Origin: Craterostigma plantagineum
Taxonomy: Eukaryota > Streptophyta > Magnoliopsida > Lamiales > Linderniaceae
Direction of reading: 5' to 3'
Assembly: GCA_027422505.1 (NCBI GenBank)
Contig: JAPQWV010000018.1
Span: forward strand, 18,432,001 to 18,496,000
Length of the DNA stretch: 64,000 nt
How positions within the stretch are numbered: the stretch's first letter is position 1; each line of letters starts with the position of its first letter. The position numbers and the translations under genes were made by a program. The notes under the pieces were generated by a model, which was not told the origin of the DNA, did not search any database, and saw only the letters and a list, made by a program, of their open reading frames with translations. Below, in pieces: positions 33,128 to 45,728 of this stretch.

Positions 33128-35786
33128 GCTCAAATTTATCAATTATACAAAACAAAATAAGCCGCATGAAGATCTTCACAAATTCAATAAAGCACATCTA
33201 AGTAAATCTCTTGGGAAGATAAAGCCGATAAATTTGATATGCAAAATCTGCATTGGATTGTGTAGTTTTAAGTTCACAGTTATCTCTATCTCTTATCATG
33301 TATAATATACATCTATAAATATGCATGTACGTGAATGTTAAAGTAAGAGAAAAGAAAGGAAAATGAGTTGGCAAATATATTCTCTTCCCTCTATTGTACG
33401 TGAGCAATAAGCTAAGTAAAAAAACTTTGCTCAAGAAAACACTTCTCCCTCCACTAGTTCTTCTCTTCGTTCGATCTACATATAAAAAATAAAACAACAA
33501 AATGGTATCAGAGCTGATGGTGTCGCTAGCGCCGATGGAGCCGACAGACCCGAAGGTGTCAAATGAGCCGACAGAGCCGATGATGTCGCCAGAGCCGACA
33601 GAGCCGGTGGTGCCGATGGTGTCGAAGCGGATATTATTTGACCACATGTTAATTCCGCAACTCACCGAGAATTACGCAAGGTGGAGCGTCGAAATGAAAG
33701 CTCTATTCAAATCGAAAGGCTTATGGGAAATAGTCGAATATGGATATTCACCAGATATGACGAAGAAAACAAAGCCGCAACGGAAGACGTTGGGAGCCGC
33801 CGTCAGAGAAAATGGTCTCGCGGTCCTTCTCATCTACAAGGCGTTGGATTTTATCGGTCTCGGAGCCATAGGCGCAACAAGAAAAGCCAAGGAAGCCTGG
33901 GATCTGTTGGAGAAAGCATACAAAGACGCTGATTACATCAACCAAGTTCAGCCACAAAAACTGGGCGAACTTGCAACGACGAAGGAGGACGACAAGAACG
34001 TTGAAGGCGAACCCGTACGAGAAGAGATAGCGCGTGTCGTGGAGAGCGAGTGTGATAAAGATCACGCTGAGCCGGTGGTGGAAAAGAAGAAAAAAGTCGA
34101 ACCATCACAAAAACCTGAGATGGAAAAAGAAGAAGGCGAATCATCAAAGATGAAAGCCGATGGCGATGAAGAGGAGGAAACATATCCAAAGGCCGAGGAG
34201 CCCGTGTAAGAAGAAAAGAAAAAAGGAGTTCCAAACAAAGGAGAGCTCGAGAAAGAGGAAGCGGTCGAAGAAACGCCGCCACGACAACCACCTGAGAAAG
34301 TCGAGGAGATCGACGTGAATACATCCGAGAATGTCGATGAGATGAAAAACACGATTGACGACGCCATGCACACGTCGTCGGAGAAAGCTTATAACCACGA
34401 GGCGAACGAGAAAGTCATAGAGACACATGAGACAGTATCCGAGAAAGGCGTTGAGGCAGTTGAAGAGACAACATGCATGATGAAGAAGCCATGCGGAGAG
34501 ATAACCAGAAGCGCGGCGTGAAAGAGACGATCGGCGTAGCCACGACGGAGGCCATGGGAAAAACTGGCGAAGAAGTCGGTAGACAGAAGATCGTAGAACC
34601 TAATGAGGTCAGTCCTAACGAGAAAAAACGCGTTAACGGAGAAAAGATGCGCCAGAAAGAAAAGGAGATAAAAAAATGGGTCGACGCGAGAAACACGCTC
34701 GAGACTTATATGAACAACTTGAGAACCCGGAGCAACAAGTACAAGCTTGCCGAAAAATTAGAAGCGGACAAGAAGGACGAGATCGCGAAGACGACCAAGG
34801 AGGTCCCCAAGCGTATGGGCGATAACCAAAATATGAAGGAAAGTGATATCGACGAAAATCGCACAGAAGTCGCAGAGGAAGTCACAAATAAGATCGAGGC
34901 GACTGACGTAAACACGAAGGCGACCTTCGAGATGCTGACGAAGGCCAAGTCATCGGAGGCAAAATATCTGATCGCTATACCGATGAATCTTGAGTACGAC
35001 AAAACTCGCAAGAAAATCGCGGAGGAGGTAATATGTAAATTCGAAAATATATTCGTGAATCCAGATGCGGAGCGATACAAAGCCGACACCGTGAAGGATA
35101 TTTATGTCACCAATATGGCTGACGCAACCAGTGAATACACAGTTGAAAGAGTACGACCAAAGGATTGTGTCAGACGAATATCGGAAAAGTGCGAGGACTA
35201 AGGAAAAACAGGTTTATAGAAATACCTGGTTTGGGAAGCACATGTTGAGCATTGAAGCGAAGTGCTCGAAAACGTTTGTTGACGGCAAATGGCGAGCCGG
35301 ACATACGACAGACGAAAAAGAGTTAAGTTTAAGGAGAGTTGAAAGACCTAAATGATTTGAGCTTAAGGGGGGAATTTGTTGGATAAGCTCAAATTTGTCA
35401 ATTATACAAAACAAAATAAGCCGCATGAAGATCTTCACAAATTCAATAAAGCACATCTAAGTAAATCTCTTGGGAAGAAAATGGAAACATGGGCTGCAAA
35501 AGTCAAGATGAGCCGATAAATTTGATATGCAAAATCTGCATTGGATTGTGTAGTTTTAAGTCCAAAGTTATCTCTATCTCTTATCATTTATAATATACAT
35601 CTACAAATATGCATGTACGTGAATGTATAAGTAAGAGAAAAGAAAGGAAAATGAGTTGGCAAATATATTCTCTTCCCTCTAGTGTACGTGAGCAATAAGC
35701 TAAGTAAAAAAAACTTTGCTCAAGAAAACACTTCTCCCTCCACTAGTTCTTCTCTTCGTTCGATCTCATATAAAAATAAAACAACA
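33118..35786 (+). mobile_element. Gag-only Copia-type LTR retrotransposon (TR-GAG-like), inserted at the response regulator stop codon
   Basis: LTRs 33118..33499 (382 bp) and 35377..35786 (410 bp) start TGTT(C/G)GATAAGCTC and end AAAACAACA. Target duplication ATGTC at 33113-33117 and 35787-35791. The primer-binding site TGGTATCAGAGC (initiator tRNA-Met type) begins at 33503, three bases after the 5' LTR. The polypurine tract AAGGGGGGAA lies just before the 3' LTR. The LTRs differ by a few substitutions and a ~29-base indel. The 1.9 kb interior has only a gag-like reading frame and no protease, integrase or reverse transcriptase, so it needs enzymes in trans. Confidence 0.93.
33502..35201 (+). 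pseudogene. Decayed Gag-like polyprotein of the gag-only element
   Basis: The frame starts at 33502 (ATG overlapping the primer-binding site). Residues ~45-150 resemble the Copia Gag N-terminal region: LTENYARWSVEMKALFKSKG (DUF4219-like), LWEIVEYGY and AKEAWDLLEKAYKD. After that come long Lys/Glu-rich charged stretches, probably coiled coil. A TAA at 34207 interrupts the frame, which then stays open in the same phase to 34521. The reading continues in another phase from about 34473 to 35201. No zinc knuckle is seen. Confidence 0.75.
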
Positions 35787-35983
35787 ATGTCCAGTTAGTT
35801 TCTTTCTGAGCCTAACAAATGTTTTGTACAGTTAGAGGACACTTGGAAGCTCATGGAGTGGAAAGGCTCGAGCTTTATTCTCAGTTCGATTAGTAGTTAA
35901 TACATACATGAAATCTTGTAATGATTTTCTGCTCCCTGATTTCATTTCAAATGTGCTATTCAGTGCGGAAACACAAACTGATC
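35787..35983 (+). other. Displaced original 3' end of the response regulator gene
   Basis: Directly after the retrotransposon the duplicated ATGTC continues CAGTTAG, which in the exon 4 phase reads Met-Ser-Ser-stop. The following ~190 bases look like a plant 3' UTR and end at the Copia target site ATCTT (35984-35988). This is the pre-insertion end of the gene. Confidence 0.7.
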
Positions 35984-35988
35984 ATCTT

Positions 35989-38900
35989 TGTTGGAAAAAC
36001 TCATGCGAACACAAGTGAACACGATCTCGTTTTGGTGCTGCTGAAATCTGCAGCGTTTTCTGTAGTCTTTGCATTGCTTAAATAGAAGTTTACATGGAAA
36101 CTAATAAATGCCTACAATCAGGCGACTAATTTAGCCTATGCTAATAAGGAAAAGATAATAACTTCCTAAGGAAAATACAATCATATCCTAAGCTAATCAT
36201 AAGCTAACTAAGGAAAGTAGATCACAAGGATTATTTCCCACAATCTCCTCTTAAGCCTTGTGTCCGCCGTTGATGTCGATTAGGCCGATCTTGCCCCGTA
36301 GCCCATGAATCTTGGTCCTTCCAAGCGGCTTCGTCAGAATGTCGTCCAGCTGATCCTCACTTCTGATGAACTTTACATCAATCAAGCCTTCTTCTGCGGC
36401 CTCCCGGACGAAGTGGTATTTCACTCGAATGTGTTTACTCTGTCCGTGGAGTACTGGATTCTTGATCAAAGCGATGGCGGACTTATTGTCCACCCTCAGC
36501 GTTGGCGCTCTTACTGCTGTTCTCTGCACCTCAGACAACACACGAGCGAGCCACAATGCTTGACAAGCAGCGTTAGCAGCTGCTATATACTCTGCCTGAC
36601 AGCTGGACTGAGCCACCACCTTCTGCTTCATGGATTGCCAGGTGATCGGGCTGCCGCTGAGGAAGAAAATTACGCCAGTGGTGCTTTTACTTGTATCAAC
36701 ATCCCCGGCGTAATCACTATCGCTGAAGCCTGTCAGATAAGGCTCCTCCTTCTCCCTCCTGCTGAATCAGAGTCCCCAATCTTGGGACCCAGCCACATAG
36801 CGCATGCGCTTCACAGCTGCGAGGTGATCCTCGCGTGGATCCTCCAGGAACCGACTCACATAGCCAACCGCAAACACTATATCGGGGCGAGTGTTGACCA
36901 AGTACCTCAAGCTCCCGACGACGCTCCTGTACGCCGTCGCATCGACCGGCGGCTCTGTGCTAAGCTTGCTCAACTTCAGGCGTGGTTCCATGGGCACATG
37001 ACATGGGTTACACCCTGCCATGCCGCTCTTCTCCAGAATCTTGCCGGCGTAGGCTCCCTGGCTCAGCGAGATCCCCCTCGCGCCCTGCTTCACTTCAATG
37101 CCGAGGTAGTAGTGAAGTAGGCCAAGGTCACTCATCTTGAAAGCGGCCACCATCTCCTCCTTGAATGACTTGATGTCGCCGCCGTTCGAGCCGGTGATCA
37201 CGAGGTCATCGACATAGACCCCAATCACCAGCTGCTTGCCGTCATTCTGCCTAATGTAGATGGCGTGTTCGGACGGGCTCTTCCTGAAGCCGAACGACAA
37301 CAGCGTGCTGTCTAGCTTCGCGTTCCATGCGCGTGGCGCTTGATGCAGCCCGTACAACGTCTTTCGGAGCTTGAGCACCTTGTGCTCCTTGCCGTTGATG
37401 ATAAACCCTGGCGGCTGCTCGACGTAGACCTCCTTTCCAGGTCTCCGTTCAAAAATGCCGACTTGACGTCCATGTGGTGCACCTCCCATCCCTCGTGCGC
37501 CGCGAGGGCGATGATCAGGCGCACCGAGTCTAATCGCGCCACCGACGGGAACACTTCATCGTAGTCAATGTCGTACTGCTGTGCATAACCCTTCACCACG
37601 AGGCGTGCCTTATACTTGGACACCGCCCCGTGCTCGTCCCTCTTCACTTTGAAGACCCACTTCAAACCGATCGCTCGACGGCCCGGGGGGAGGTCGGCGA
37701 GAGACCACATCCGGTTGTCCTCAATCGACTTCATCCCCTCCATCATCGCCTTCCTCCAGCTGGGGCTGCGTTCCGCCTCGGCGAACAACACAGGTTCATC
37801 GGAGCTCATGGCGTAGAGCTCCTCCGCCACCAGTGCCCGTGGCGCGAAGCCACGTGGCGAAGCCGGCCCAATGATGTTGTCGATTCTTCGAAATCGAAGG
37901 GGAGCGTCGTCGTCGTGGTCGGCATCTAGGTGCTCGCCGGACTCGCTCGGCGGTGAGGCGAACTCCACCTCCTGTGCCCCGCTTGATCCCGCAGGTACAG
38001 CTCTTCCACCACCATGAGGCGATGCCGGCGGCGTTAGCTCGCCCTCCTCAGTTGCAGCTCCAGGTGCATCCTCAGTGCCATCGGCCACCGGAGGTCCCTG
38101 GTTTGCGATCGAGTACTCCACCGTGAACACGTCGTTGTTGCTGTTCGGCTTGCTATCGACCTCTACAGAGCCCCAATCCCACTGTGCTCCCTCGTCGAAC
38201 ACCACGTCGCGCATCACGTGGACACACTTCGTGACAGGGTCGTAATCACGGTACGCTTTGGAGCCGCGCTCGTAGCCGATGAAGATCATCTTACAACCAC
38301 GATCCTCGAGCTTGCGTCGTGTTCCGTACGTAGACGATCCAGCCAAATGTTCTCAGGTGATGCACTGCTGGCTCTTCCCATGCCACGCTTCGAACGGCGT
38401 CATGCCGTCCACGCTCTTCGTTGGGCATCGGTTGAGGATGTATACCGCGGTGGTCACGGCCTCGCCGCAGAACCACCCCGACAGCCCCTTCGCCTTGAGC
38501 ATACTCCTCGATGTCGCCGCCACCGTCCCGTTCCTTCGCTTGACCACGCCGTTCTGCTGCGGACTGTATGGTGCGGTGTGTTGGCGATGTATCCCTTCTC
38601 CAGCAATACTTCGCAAACTCGATCGACGTGAATTCTCCACCACGATCGGTCCGAAGCGCCCCTAGCTTCAGCCAGGACTCCCCCTCGGCCCGTGCTTAGA
38701 GTTCTTTGATGGCAGCCGCAGCACGATCCTTTGAAGGGATCGCGGCTTCCCACATGTAGCGGCTGAGGTCGTCGACGAGCAACAAGAAGTACTTGTTGCC
38801 GCTTGGGGTTGCTGGTGTGATTGGCCCGCACAGATCGCCATGCACAAGCTCAAGTCGCTGCTTCGCACGATACTCCGCTTTCACCGGAAATGGGGTGCGG

Positions 38901-40815
38901 TTCTGCTTCCCAGCCAGACATGCATCGCACAGCTGGTCCACCAGTCCGATCTCCAGCAGTCCGCGCACCAGCTCCTCCCGAGCTAGCTTCCGGAGCGCCG
39001 CCATGTTGACATGGCCGAAGCGATCATGCCAGCGCCATGCCACCTCGTCGCTGCGCCCGCGCACCGCTAAGCACATCGGCGGTGCTATCTTGATTCGACG
39101 AAGGTATAGACGGTTCGCCTCGTGCGTCACCCTTGCCAACACTTGACCGCCGAGTTCTCGAATCCGCATCACGCCGTCTTCGATCTTGTAGCGGACCTCG
39201 TCGAGCTGGCCAAGACTAACGATGTTCCTCGTCAACCGTTGAATGAAATAGATGCCGTCGAATGAACGGAGCTCCCCGTTCTTGCACACAAAGATGACGG
39301 TGCCCCGCCCTTCAATGCGTGCCACCGAGTCGTTGGCAAAATGCACGGTGCCTTGTACCGCCACGTCGAGCTTCGAGAAGGCGGTCCTAGACCCAGACAT
39401 GTGATTGGTTGCCCCCGAGTCCAGGACCCACGTCTCCGCCTCCCGTTCCTCTTCTTCTTCTCCGAGCTGCGCGAACACCTTCTCTTCGCGGATCTCGATC
39501 TGGGCCACGGACGACGTCGACGAAGTCGCCGTCGATTGCGGCGTCGGTGGGGAGAGAATGGGGGAGCACTTTGCGAGACAAAGTGAGGCCTCTTCCTCTT
39601 CGTGGACTGCATGGGCCTGCGCCTTCTTGGACTTCGACCAGCACTCCCGGGCCCAGTGGCCCAGCTTCCCACAATTTCGGCACTCGTCGCCTGCGCGCTT
39701 GTTCGAAGTAGCCGGCCCACTCGACGACTCGCCAGCTCGCCCACGACCGCGCCCGCGTCGGCCGCCTCCCCTGTTCGCGCCACGACCGCGTGAGTGGTTC
39801 TCCGCCTCTCGCTTCTTTCGTTGCGCGTCCCACTGCTCCTCAGTGAGATAAAGTTTGCCCTCGTGCTGTAGTGACGCCGGGGGTCCATTCAACTCCTCCT
39901 CCGCCTCTTGCAATCGCCAGGTGAGATCGGCGACCGTCATGGTGGATGGATCGAACAGGGTCTTGATCGCAATCGCGTTCTGCTTGAAGCGGGGAGGCAG
40001 ACTTTGTAGCACCTTGGCTACGATTTCCTTTTCCTCCATCTCCTCCCCCAACGTGGTGAGGTGCGCCGCCATGCCATTGAGGCGTAGCGCGAACTCCTCG
40101 ACGGTCTCGTCGTCGTTGAACGTGGCGAGGTCGAATTTGCGACGCAACTGCTGCGCCGTTGCCTTCTTCACACGATCGTCTCCGATCCGCATGGTCGCGA
40201 TTGCGCCCCAAGCCTCTTTGGACGTCTCCTTTGAGCCGATCGTCGACACCATCTCGGGTGGGACCGCACTCACCAGAGCATCGAGCGCCATCATGTCTTC
40301 CTGCTCATCGGTAGTGCCCTTCTCGATGGCGTTCCATAGCCCTCTCGCCTTCAGCTTCACCTTCATCATGAGCGCCCAGTCAGAGTAATTGGTCTTGGTG
40401 AGAACGGGGTAGCTATTCCCGCCGCCCACCTCACGAATCACTCGCTGGATCACGGCGCCGGAGGCATCGGCTTTCTTGCTCCCTTCGCCCACGATCACGG
40501 CGCCGGATGCATCAGCTTTCCTGCTCTCATCACCCATGGTCCCTGGATGAAACTCGCTCTGATACCAGTTGTTGGAAAAACTCACGCGAACACAAGTGAA
40601 CACGATCTCGTTTTGGTGCTGCTGAAATCTGCAGCGTTTTCTGTAGTCTTTGCATTGCTTAAATAGAAGTTTACGAACTAATAAATGCCTACAATCAGGC
40701 GACTAATTTAGCCTACGCTAATAAGGAAAAGATAATCACTTCCTAAGGAAAATACAATTTATCCTAAGCTAATCCTAAGCTAATTAAGGAAAGTAGATCA
40801 GGATTATTTTCCACA
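35989..40815 (-). mobile_element. Copia LTR retrotransposon, decayed, GC-rich
   Basis: LTRs 35989..36242 (254 bp) and 40570..40815 (246 bp) start TGTTGGAAAAACTCA and end with CCACA. Perfect 5-bp duplication ATCTT at 35984-35988 and 40816-40820. The primer-binding site TGGTATCAGAGC (minus strand) is at 40567..40556, two bases inside the 5' LTR. It is inserted in the old 3' region of the response regulator gene. Confidence 0.93.
36251..40537 (-). pseudogene. Copia Gag-Pol polyprotein with frameshifts
   Basis: The start ATG is at 40537. Gag (residues to ~300) contains a UBN2-type core and a CCHC zinc knuckle CRNCGKLGHWAREC. The protease has DSGATNHM and the pre-integrase zinc region has WHDRFGHVN...CDACLAGK. 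Breaks: a stop at 38698-38696, a frame change near 38640, another near 38350 and another near 37450, between the reverse-transcriptase N-terminal part (MDVKSAFLNGDLE) and the part with YVDDLVITG. A further stop and frame change separate the RNase H region (36631..36251, CQAEYIAAANAACQALWL). Order is gag-PR-INT-RT-RH, i.e. Copia. It cannot make a full polyprotein. Confidence 0.9.
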
Positions 40816-40820
40816 ATCTT

Positions 40821-40842
40821 CCAGTAAAATAAGAAGCGATGC

Positions 40843-40876
<34 letters not shown>

Positions 40877-42860
40877 TGAATTCAAATCCAAAGTTTAGTT
40901 ATACATAGCTATGAACTCAATTAACAAAACCAATACCACACACACCGCGTGTATTAGGTATACATATAATTGTGATAAATGAGACTGAAAATATAGCTTA
41001 TGCTTCTTCAACTTCTCTGTTCCTTTCTTCTTAGTAACAGCACGATTCACAGATCCAGCAGCAACACAATGAGAAAAGGCTGCAAAAGGCGAATTATAAT
41101 CTCTAGTTAATAACTATCACAACAGTATGTAAATGTATGTATATATATATTATAATACGGGGAAAATGAACCCTCTTCCCCTACCATCCCTCGATAGCGC
41201 CTTGCCCTCCCTTTGCTTTGCTTGTATGCCAAAACTTCATTTTTTTCTTCTTATTATTATTACCAACTTCTTGAGGTTGTTGAGGAGGAGGATTCTCAGT
41301 TGGATAACCTATATAAAAAATTCCAAACTAAGGCCTCATTACATATAATCAGAACAGTTTGCAGCTTATAGCTAGTCTGATGTAAGGGTTGTTAATTACA
41401 TGCTGGTTTGTTTGCATGGTCCTGCATATTTTATTAAGATCTTTCTCTTTTTCTCTCCGCCGGATATGATTATGATGCAAATAATGCTTCTGTGAAGTTC
41501 CAATAAACATGTAGACAAGGGTATATATGATCAAAATAGTTGATGTGTTGTTAAAGATACAAAGTGTGAAAGCCTAAAAGCGTTCATCGAATATTTGAAG
41601 CTTCATTCACCCTTTTTCTTTTTGGGGGGGGGGGGGGGGGGGGGGGTGGGGTATGGATAAAAAGATAAGTGGCTGCGTGGAGATCATATTCCGTCTTCAT
41701 TTCTATGCATGAAAAAGCAACGCAGATATCTTTAAACTGAACAAATACAACGACAACGCGCATCGCTTTTGGGAAAAGAATGACGTAAAGAATAAGGTAA
41801 AAAAGGGGGTGGGGTATGGATAAAAAGATAAGTGGCTGCGTGGAGATCATATTCCGTCTTCATTTCTATGCATGAAAAAGCAACGCAGATATCTTTAAAC
41901 TGAACAAATACAACGACAACGCGCATCGCTTTTGGGAAAAGAATGACGTAAAGAATAAGGTAAAAAAGCACACATTGAGTGAGTTAATTGTTCTTACATC
42001 AACATTACTAGTTGTTGCCCATGCGATGCACAGGACTATTATCCCGTTCATTTATTTCAAAGGGAGTGATATTTGGGGTTTTAAAATTTTGTTATAATAA
42101 TAAAATTGAAGTGTATTATGTAATTGGCGGCGTGTTATTACGCTCTGCAGAACTATTGTTATCAATTATCATATATAGCATTAAGTACATTATGAGTTAT
42201 TTGTATAGGATCACGAATGAACTTCAAATAGAAAACAATTGAACTGGAGCAAACCGAGCGCCCCAAAAGAGATCCACTTTTGCATTCACTTAATGCAGTT
42301 CACCCGCGAATGACCTAAACACATCATCAAACGGCGATCTTGTGCTCGAATCATTCCTCTTGAATATTTATGCTCTCTAAACTCCATTTTGGTGAGCCGT
42401 CATTTCAGTTCAGTGAAAAATCATATCAATTCGGCCATTCATGCACAACACCACTAATCTTATTGCATACATATAATCATAAACCGTAACAAAAACGTGG
42501 CATTGGTACTCAGAAGGACTAAGTTGAACAACATCAGAAGTATTACCAAGTGGCAAATCGCTAACGACATATCTACTGAATATCTTGTTTTGGTTGGCCC
42601 GTTGAAAATGCAGCAGAAAAAGGTTTGAAATCAAAGGAGATATGATTGTTCTCTCGTCTTTCAAAAAAATTAAAACACAGGTAAGTTTAGGTGATATGGG
42701 TATTCGTATATCCCATCTGCAGATTGAAAGATTTTGATCAACATCGGTTTCATTCGTCGAATTAGAATGTTGTATTAATCAAGTTCGAATAAGTAATTCG
42801 AACTAACTTCGAGTCGGATAAGTAGTTGAATTCAAATAGTGTAATTTGAAAGATAATTCG
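40821..42860. other. Gene-free spacer with simple repeats and a tandem duplication
   Basis: No supportable gene. It contains a TA run at 40847-40873, a 23-base G homopolymer at 41624-41646, and a two-copy 163-base tandem duplication at 41645-41970. Confidence 0.6.
41645..41970. repeat. Tandem duplication, two copies, period 163 bp
   Basis: The block from GGTGGGGTATGGATAAAAAG through AAGAATAAGGTAAAAAA is repeated with almost no change. It starts immediately after a 23-base G run, whose remnant (GGGGGTGGGG) also heads the second copy, suggesting slippage or unequal exchange at the G tract. Confidence 0.9.
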
Positions 42861-43206
42861 TGTTAGGCCGATTTATCCAACCTTGATCTGATTCATAAGA
42901 TTAGTATTACCTTATACGATGAAATACGGAAGCGATTGAATAGTAATACCACGAGACGGATTATAGAGTTGGAACGATGATACGCACGTAATCTTCAGCA
43001 AAGTCGTCAACTCCAATAATGAATCAGCAACCCTAAACGATGTATCGTTTAGGGTATTTATACACATAAGCCCTAATGGGCTATTGGGCCCGATATAGCT
43101 AATATACCCACAACTCGGGTATATTTACAAGTAAGTCCACGGGCGTAATTAAATTACAGAACATAGACTATTAATTAAATGAACACATTTAAATTAAACT
43201 CTAACA
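42861..43206 (-). repeat. Proposed 3' LTR of the large Copia element
   Basis: On minus it starts TGTTAGAGTTTAATTTAAAT right after the polypurine tract and would end CCTAACA at 42861. The inner edge is firm. The outer edge is chosen from a TGTTAG/CTAACA inverted match and is not confirmed, since the partner LTR is not visible. Confidence 0.6.
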
Positions 43207-43227
43207 ATCTCCCCCTTTGTGTTCATT

Positions 43228-45728
43228 TTACGTAGTAGCGCGGTCTTCTGTTCTGTAGAAGGATTTCCTCAGATTGAGAACGTACTCGAATTGTCTGATG
43301 CTTCGGCGAAGACATAATCTATTCTGAATTTCTTCAATAGCAATATTACTTAGACTGACGATTTCATCTCGGAACTGCTCGAGGCCTAAGCTTGCAAGGT
43401 CACCTTTTGAAGAGTCAGAATATCTTCTAACTTTACTTCTCAGTTTCTCGATAATGATCCTGAGAGTGCCGTCGCAGTACTTCTCGACTTCTGAGAGAAA
43501 CATGACTCTCTTTAGTCCATCCTTGCTGTAGACTACGGAGAGTTCAGGTTCTTTGAAGATGAAGCCATTTGGGTATGGTTTGAGTTCCTCCTCCACGCCG
43601 GTGAAGTTTGGTCTTGTGAGGTTTACCTTCCTAGCATTATTCTCAATGGCTATCTGGAAGTCATGCCCTGTGTAGAAGGTAATATCCCTTAGCATGTGTC
43701 TTTTGATGGCTTCATATCCCAGCTTGTATCGAAATTCTCGTAGGATGAATTTCCTGTAGAGTCTTGATAGCTTGTATACTTCGCTGGGATCAATGTACTG
43801 CAGATTTCCTTCAGTGATCACGTCTTCTGAGCCGTCCAGTCGTTGCACTTTGTAGACTGGGTATTTTAGGCTTCTTCCCATTTCCTGGACGATGACATCC
43901 AATATATCCTTGATTGGTGCCTTCGCTCTCATTCTCTTCTTGTCTGCATCCGTGACCCTCGAGCCACCTTTTGTCGTCCATTTATATAGGAAATGGTAGG
44001 CCAATTTTGTGGATCCTCCAACATGTGATAGGCCTCTCAGCTCCATTTCATTGTATGGTCGAATTTGGTCACGTTCTCGCCAGATTCTGCTTCGAAGTTC
44101 CTCTTGAAATGGAGTTGTTGCTTTGTCCCATGGGATCTCATAAGACGTTTCTTCATAGTCTTCTCCATTTCTGATCTCGTCTGGCGCCATTCTGAGGCTT
44201 GCTTCAACCGCCGCCCAGATTAATCCACTAACGTTGTCCAGTCTCTCTTGAATCAGGGATGTTCATGTCTACGACTGGAGGCAGTGGCTCATCAATTTCC
44301 TGTGGGGGTGGGTCTGGTCTGAGGTCGGATGGTAATGAGGGTAGGCCCTTTGGTAGGTTAGTAGTTGGGGTTAAGTGGGAGGAGGTAGTAGGTTGGGAAT
44401 TTGGGGATTCTGGTTGAGTTTGTGTTGAGGTTGAGGGTTCTGTATGGGAGGTAGTAGGTTGGGGATTTGGGGATTCTGGTTGAGTTTGGGTTGAGGTTGA
44501 GGGTTCTGTATGGGTGGTGGCTGCCTCGACCCGCTGTCGCTTTTCCTCCCCCTCAGGACGACCGTCGCCATCAGGGTCGTCATGTCGGCGTTTGTGGGTG
44601 GGCGGGTCGTAGTGGCAGTGGTACGGTAGTTGGAGGCGATGAAGGAGCTCCGTATCCTCATCATCGAGGTGGTCGGCCTCGCTGAGGAGGCGGGCGAGTA
44701 GATTCTGTCGAAGCTCCTTAATGGTGGGGGTAGGTGTGGAGGTAGGTGAAGGTGTTTGGTGGGATGAGGAGGATGGTATTGCCCCGACTTTTTGTAGGAT
44801 AGAGGCCTCCATTTGCTTCATTTCTTCGCGTATGGTTGCGAGGCTCCGTTCAAGACTCTGGTCGAGGTGGGCTTGGGTGACGAAGGGTGAAAATAACTCA
44901 ACAGAGCCACGAAGGCGTTCTGTTGTCACGACTTTAGAGTAAACTCCTGTGTCGCGGCCCACATTCACTAAGAAGTGCGTGGGACTTGAGGAACCGGGGC
45001 CACTTAGGCTCACCGTTGGCATCGTTGATAAGACAAGCTCATCGAGATGGCCTGATGTCACGGGGTAATGATGTTGCCCATGTCAGGTCTTTCGTCCGAT
45101 CGTCGAGTATCATCAGTAGATGACGTCTCTACGGACGTTCTGGACTGATCACTAAGAAGAGTCGAGAAGGGTGTATGTGTCCTAGTAAAATCGAAAAAAT
45201 TTGGGAAAGTGGACACTAGACTCGATGTGAGGGAAGAAGGGACAGCGACGTGGGGCTGGGGGTCGCTGATTTGTATATCACTTGCCTCCGAGCGAGACAA
45301 GGATGACTGAGATGGTTCCCCGTGAGCTATTGAGACATCAACCTGTTGGGAGGTTGATGAATGGGAAGGGCTGGGTTGTGCATGCGCCGTTGAACCAGAT
45401 GCGGCGGCTTCTACTCGGGAGCTAATTAAATCAGCTCCTGTTCCTAGGGTTCGGTTCTGGAAGATGTAGTGAGGAGAGGAGGTGCGAAGTCGACGGACAC
45501 CGGAAGAGGCGGTCGTCGGTCGTGTTTTCTCTTTGTGCGTACTTCGCGTTGTCGCTCAGGACCCTGTCTCACACTCGAGCTAGCCCCGGGGTTGGATACG
45601 GTGGGGTTTGACCGTATCGTAGGGGCAGCAAGGTTCTGGGACTGCCTGTATTTGATCACCTCGGCATCCGTAGGATCAGCGAGGTCCAGGAGGTGTCGTG
45701 GGATAGGCATGCCTTGGAGTGTCGATCC
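43228..45728 (-). pseudogene. 3' part of the Copia accessory ORF (after pol), frameshifted
   Basis: Four open pieces in different phases (45728..45444, 45443..45058, 45061..44228, 44190..43228) follow one another with small overlaps. They read best as one long protein with about three frameshifts. In order: a continuation of the conserved N-terminal domain (PIPRHLLDLADPTDAEVIKY), a Ser/Pro/Thr-rich middle, a short coiled coil (LERSLATIREEMKQMEASI), a 23-residue unit containing HTEPSTSTQTQPESPN repeated twice, an acidic stretch, and a basic ~320-residue C-terminal part with no motif I recognise. It is separated from its 5' part by the nested Copia. The function of such ORFs is not known. Confidence 0.65.

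Noticed and set aside
37312..40388. Plus-strand ORFs opposite the decayed Copia
   Set aside because: High GC content produces antisense open frames; domains are all on minus.
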